Source: Actinomycetota bacterium (GTDB lineage: Bacteria > Actinomycetota > Thermoleophilia > RBG-16-64-13). From it: a DNA stretch of 47,883 nt. The position numbers and the translations under genes are program-made. The notes beneath the pieces are model-generated. The model ran no database searches. It saw only the letters and a list, made by a program, of their open reading frames with translations, and had not been told where the DNA came from. The stretch spans positions 1 through 47,883 of the forward strand of contig JAAYZX010000059.1 of assembly GCA_012514635.1 (NCBI GenBank), read 5' to 3'. This document shows positions 46,132-47,883 of this stretch, one piece after another; position 1 is the stretch's first letter, and each line of letters starts with the position of its first letter.

Positions 46132-47883
46132 TCAGCGCCTCTCGGCAACCCGGCGGCCAATGCGCCGCGCGGACATCCCGGCGCCCCGGCGCCGAAAGAG
46201 CACCCCACCCAACACGACCACGACCACGACCACGACCACCAAAGCTACGCCGCACAGGATCCACCACCATATGTTTTGAGCCATCCAGCCGGAAGTCGCA
46301 GGCCATGGAGCAACCGCCACTACTGTTGAGCCGGCCAGAATACGCACCGCGTGACCCTCTGTCCCGCTCTGCGGTCCCAACGCTCGGCCTTCTGCTCCAC
46401 CGTTGTCCCGCACCGAAGCAAAGAACACATTCCGCCCGGGAGCCACACTGACAGTCTTCGAACTTATCCTCTCTTCCTCTTCGCCCGCAACAGACTCCAG
46501 AATTAAATTCCACGAATACGAGGAGGCATTGTCTATGCTCACGCGAAGTTCGGCCCCTACGCCGGCGCCGCGAGTCACTTCTAGGTCGACAATTGTTATC
46601 CGAGCCAACTCCTCCTCGGCAGCCGCCAGCGCAGCACGTGCATAACGGATGCCCTCACCAGCCAACTCGGGCGGCAGATCGGATCGCAGCCAGTGTCGAC
46701 TCTGGGCACGAAACAGCTTGACCGCCACGGCCACCGCCTGCGATGCAGCGGCGTCGGCCGCCGCAAGATAGTCGGACACCACACCGCGGACTGCAGCAAT
46801 CTCGTCCAATAACGCACGACTTCTGAGACCCTCAGCATAGCCGCCGTACCTGCTCAAGTAGATGGGACGTCGATCCGGAGGCCAACTCTCGACCAATTCA
46901 TCCAAAGTCACCAAACGGAAAGCACCCGACGCCAGGATCTCCCGTGCAAAAGATGCGATCTGTTCGAACGAAGGAACATCGTATTCGTCGAGCGGAGCGA
47001 CAACGATCGCTTGAGCTGATCCATCGGCCGTCATATGCGCCAAAGCCGCACAAAGAAGCCCCACGTCGCACTCAGCGGCAAAGACCGACGCCAGAGCCTC
47101 CGAGACCGGCAGCACCGTCAGCCGATTGTTAGCCGCGTCGGTTATTCTTACTGGTTGCAAAGCGTCCGACAAGGATTCCGCCAGATCCGCAAGCACCGTG
47201 TCTCTCACCAGTACGTAATCCACCGACGCTTGACTGAACGCGGCAATACTCGCGGTGTCAAGCTCTAGAGTGGGCGGGTAGGCGCCTCTGGGGGTCTCAA
47301 AAAGACCCACTAACCGCAATAGCTCCGTCTTGCCCAGTCGCACCTGGGCGGGTCCATCATCCCAACCCTGGGCGGCCAAAGTACACAAGGACGGCAACGC
47401 ATAAGGCATGGGTACACATTGAATCTCATCCGATAGGGCCAGAGACCGCAACGAGTTGAGTAGCATGACGGCACCGGAGGCCGCAACCGAGTCGCGACCC
47501 CTGTCTTCCAGTTGACCTGATGCAGTGCGTGCAGTGTAACCGTTGCTCATGTCTTCCAGCTGTGACAGTAGCACCGGTTCTATCGCAAGAGTGAAGTTAA
47601 AATCAGGCGACATATCCACGAGCCGAGCAAGCCCGCTCAGACCAGCCGTTGAGCATGAAGGCGCAACTGCTTCATCGAGAACATTGCCAAAGAACGTCCC
47701 ATCTGCATCTTGCCAAATTCCGGCTGCCAGCGGCACAACTATAGCCACATCCACAGTCGAGCCGCCGTCGACCACTCGGCCCAGCCAAGCCTCGTATACC
47801 GCCTGCTCTCTACCGCCCGACACCAAGCCCACCCGCACCAGGTAAGCACCCGCCTCATCCAGCCACGACGGAGCGATCTCTAC
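46132..47883 (-). CDS. Large exported membrane-anchored protein, 5' end cut by window edge
   Basis: The track starts at a GTG at 47838, but the frame stays open to the window end and the extra residues (EIAPSWLDEAGAYL) fit the following sequence, so the gene is partial. At least 583 aa remain. Most is extracytoplasmic, with an alpha/beta region (VDVAIVVPLAAGIWQ) reminiscent of glycosidase-like DUF6049-type proteins, and a beta domain near the C terminus (ELRVSIDNASSYSWNLILES). One TM helix, largely valine (WWWILCGVALVVVVVVVVVLGG), and a short Arg-rich cytoplasmic tail end it. It may act in the cell wall or envelope; family call is tentative. Confidence 0.8.
   Translation of the reverse strand, partial: VEIAPSWLDEAGAYLVRVGLVSGGREQAVYEAWLGRVVDGGSTVDVAIVVPLAAGIWQDADGTFFGNVLDEAVAPSCSTAGLSGLARLVDMSPDFNFTLAIEPVLLSQLEDMSNGYTARTASGQLEDRGRDSVAASGAVMLLNSLRSLALSDEIQCVPMPYALPSLCTLAAQGWDDGPAQVRLGKTELLRLVGLFETPRGAYPPTLELDTASIAAFSQASVDYVLVRDTVLADLAESLSDALQPVRITDAANNRLTVLPVSEALASVFAAECDVGLLCAALAHMTADGSAQAIVVAPLDEYDVPSFEQIASFAREILASGAFRLVTLDELVESWPPDRRPIYLSRYGGYAEGLRSRALLDEIAAVRGVVSDYLAAADAAASQAVAVAVKLFRAQSRHWLRSDLPPELAGEGIRYARAALAAAEEELARITIVDLEVTRGAGVGAELRVSIDNASSYSWNLILESVAGEEEERISSKTVSVAPGRNVFFASVRDNGGAEGRALGPQSGTEGHAVRILAGSTVVAVAPWPATSGWMAQNIWWWILCGVALVVVVVVVVVLGGVLFRRRGAGMSARRIGRRVAERR
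46213..46239. repeat. Hexanucleotide tandem repeat CACGAC x4 in the valine TM helix
   Basis: Four exact CACGAC copies (46213-46236) plus a partial fifth encode alternating GTC/GTG valines in the C-terminal membrane helix of the partial gene. Slippage by whole units would change helix length by two valines without breaking the frame. Confidence 0.85.

Noticed and set aside
1-47883. tRNA, rRNA, CRISPR arrays, insertion sequences or attachment sites
   Set aside because: Looked for T-loop-like motifs, regularly spaced direct repeats, and transposase or integrase motifs; none found.

Overview
The window (47.9 kb, GC-rich) is a gene-dense bacterial chromosome segment with about 41 supported protein genes, no RNA genes, no insertion sequences, no prophage and no CRISPR array. 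Ferredoxin-linked IorAB, MeaB, a molybdenum hydroxylase of the 4-hydroxybenzoyl-CoA reductase type and several CoA-ester enzymes suggest an anaerobe or facultative anaerobe. The partial membrane protein at the right edge recalls large proteins I associate with Actinomycetota, so an anaerobic actinobacterial lineage is my guess; the sequence alone does not settle it. Layout: (1) 182-8867. An ECF sigma factor converges on a run of nine minus-strand genes: a small charged protein, an eRF1-like (baeRF-type) protein, three related zinc-ribbon proteins, a coiled-coil protein, an SPFH protein with double zinc ribbon, a DUF2207 protein and a short zinc-ribbon membrane protein. From 8530 to 1400 the gaps are 0-16 bases or overlaps, so this is one operon. 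It resembles the PspA/YdjGHI class of envelope-stress modules. (2) 9137-13588. A phytoene-desaturase-like FAD oxidoreductase is coupled to a PolX protein that keeps its PHP nuclease site but has lost two of three polymerase aspartates; a LiaI/LiaF-like membrane pair follows. (3) 13565-21846. Thioesterase, enoyl-CoA hydratase and MeaB on minus; a HEAT-repeat protein coupled to an HD-GYP protein on plus; an M24 peptidase and an MBL hydrolase on minus. (4) 21930-29856. A second MBL hydrolase carries a perfect 23-bp inverted repeat inside its reading frame. Then a fully overlapping minus-strand operon runs UbiX, PNPOx-like protein, a 48-aa protein missed by the ORF track, small/large/medium molybdo-flavoenzyme subunits and an adenine-deaminase-family amidohydrolase. 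(5) 29933-36637. CHRD protein, IorA-IorB, endonuclease III, 3-hydroxyacyl-CoA dehydrogenase, CNNM/CorC-type transporter. (6) 36591-42061. A 1419-aa protein with PPDK-type ATP-grasp and phosphohistidine domains but no PEP/pyruvate barrel is ATGA-coupled to a divergent GAPDH. (7) 42131-47883. Phosphodiesterase, short 6-phosphogluconate dehydrogenase, TetR regulator, PaaY-like gamma-carbonic-anhydrase-fold protein, sirtuin, and a large membrane protein cut by the window edge. Working together: IorAB, Hbd, enoyl-CoA hydratase, the hotdog thioesterase and the PaaY-like protein fit aryl/acyl-CoA metabolism; the UbiX/molybdenum hydroxylase operon looks like a ring-transforming pathway; the zinc-ribbon/SPFH operon and the LiaIF-like pair look like envelope or translation stress functions. 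The strongest leads are the PPDK-like/GAPDH pair, the eRF1-like/zinc-ribbon/SPFH operon, the UbiX-HcrCAB-like operon, the polymerase-dead PolX, and a scatter of unusually long, tiny-loop inverted repeats, several inside genes.
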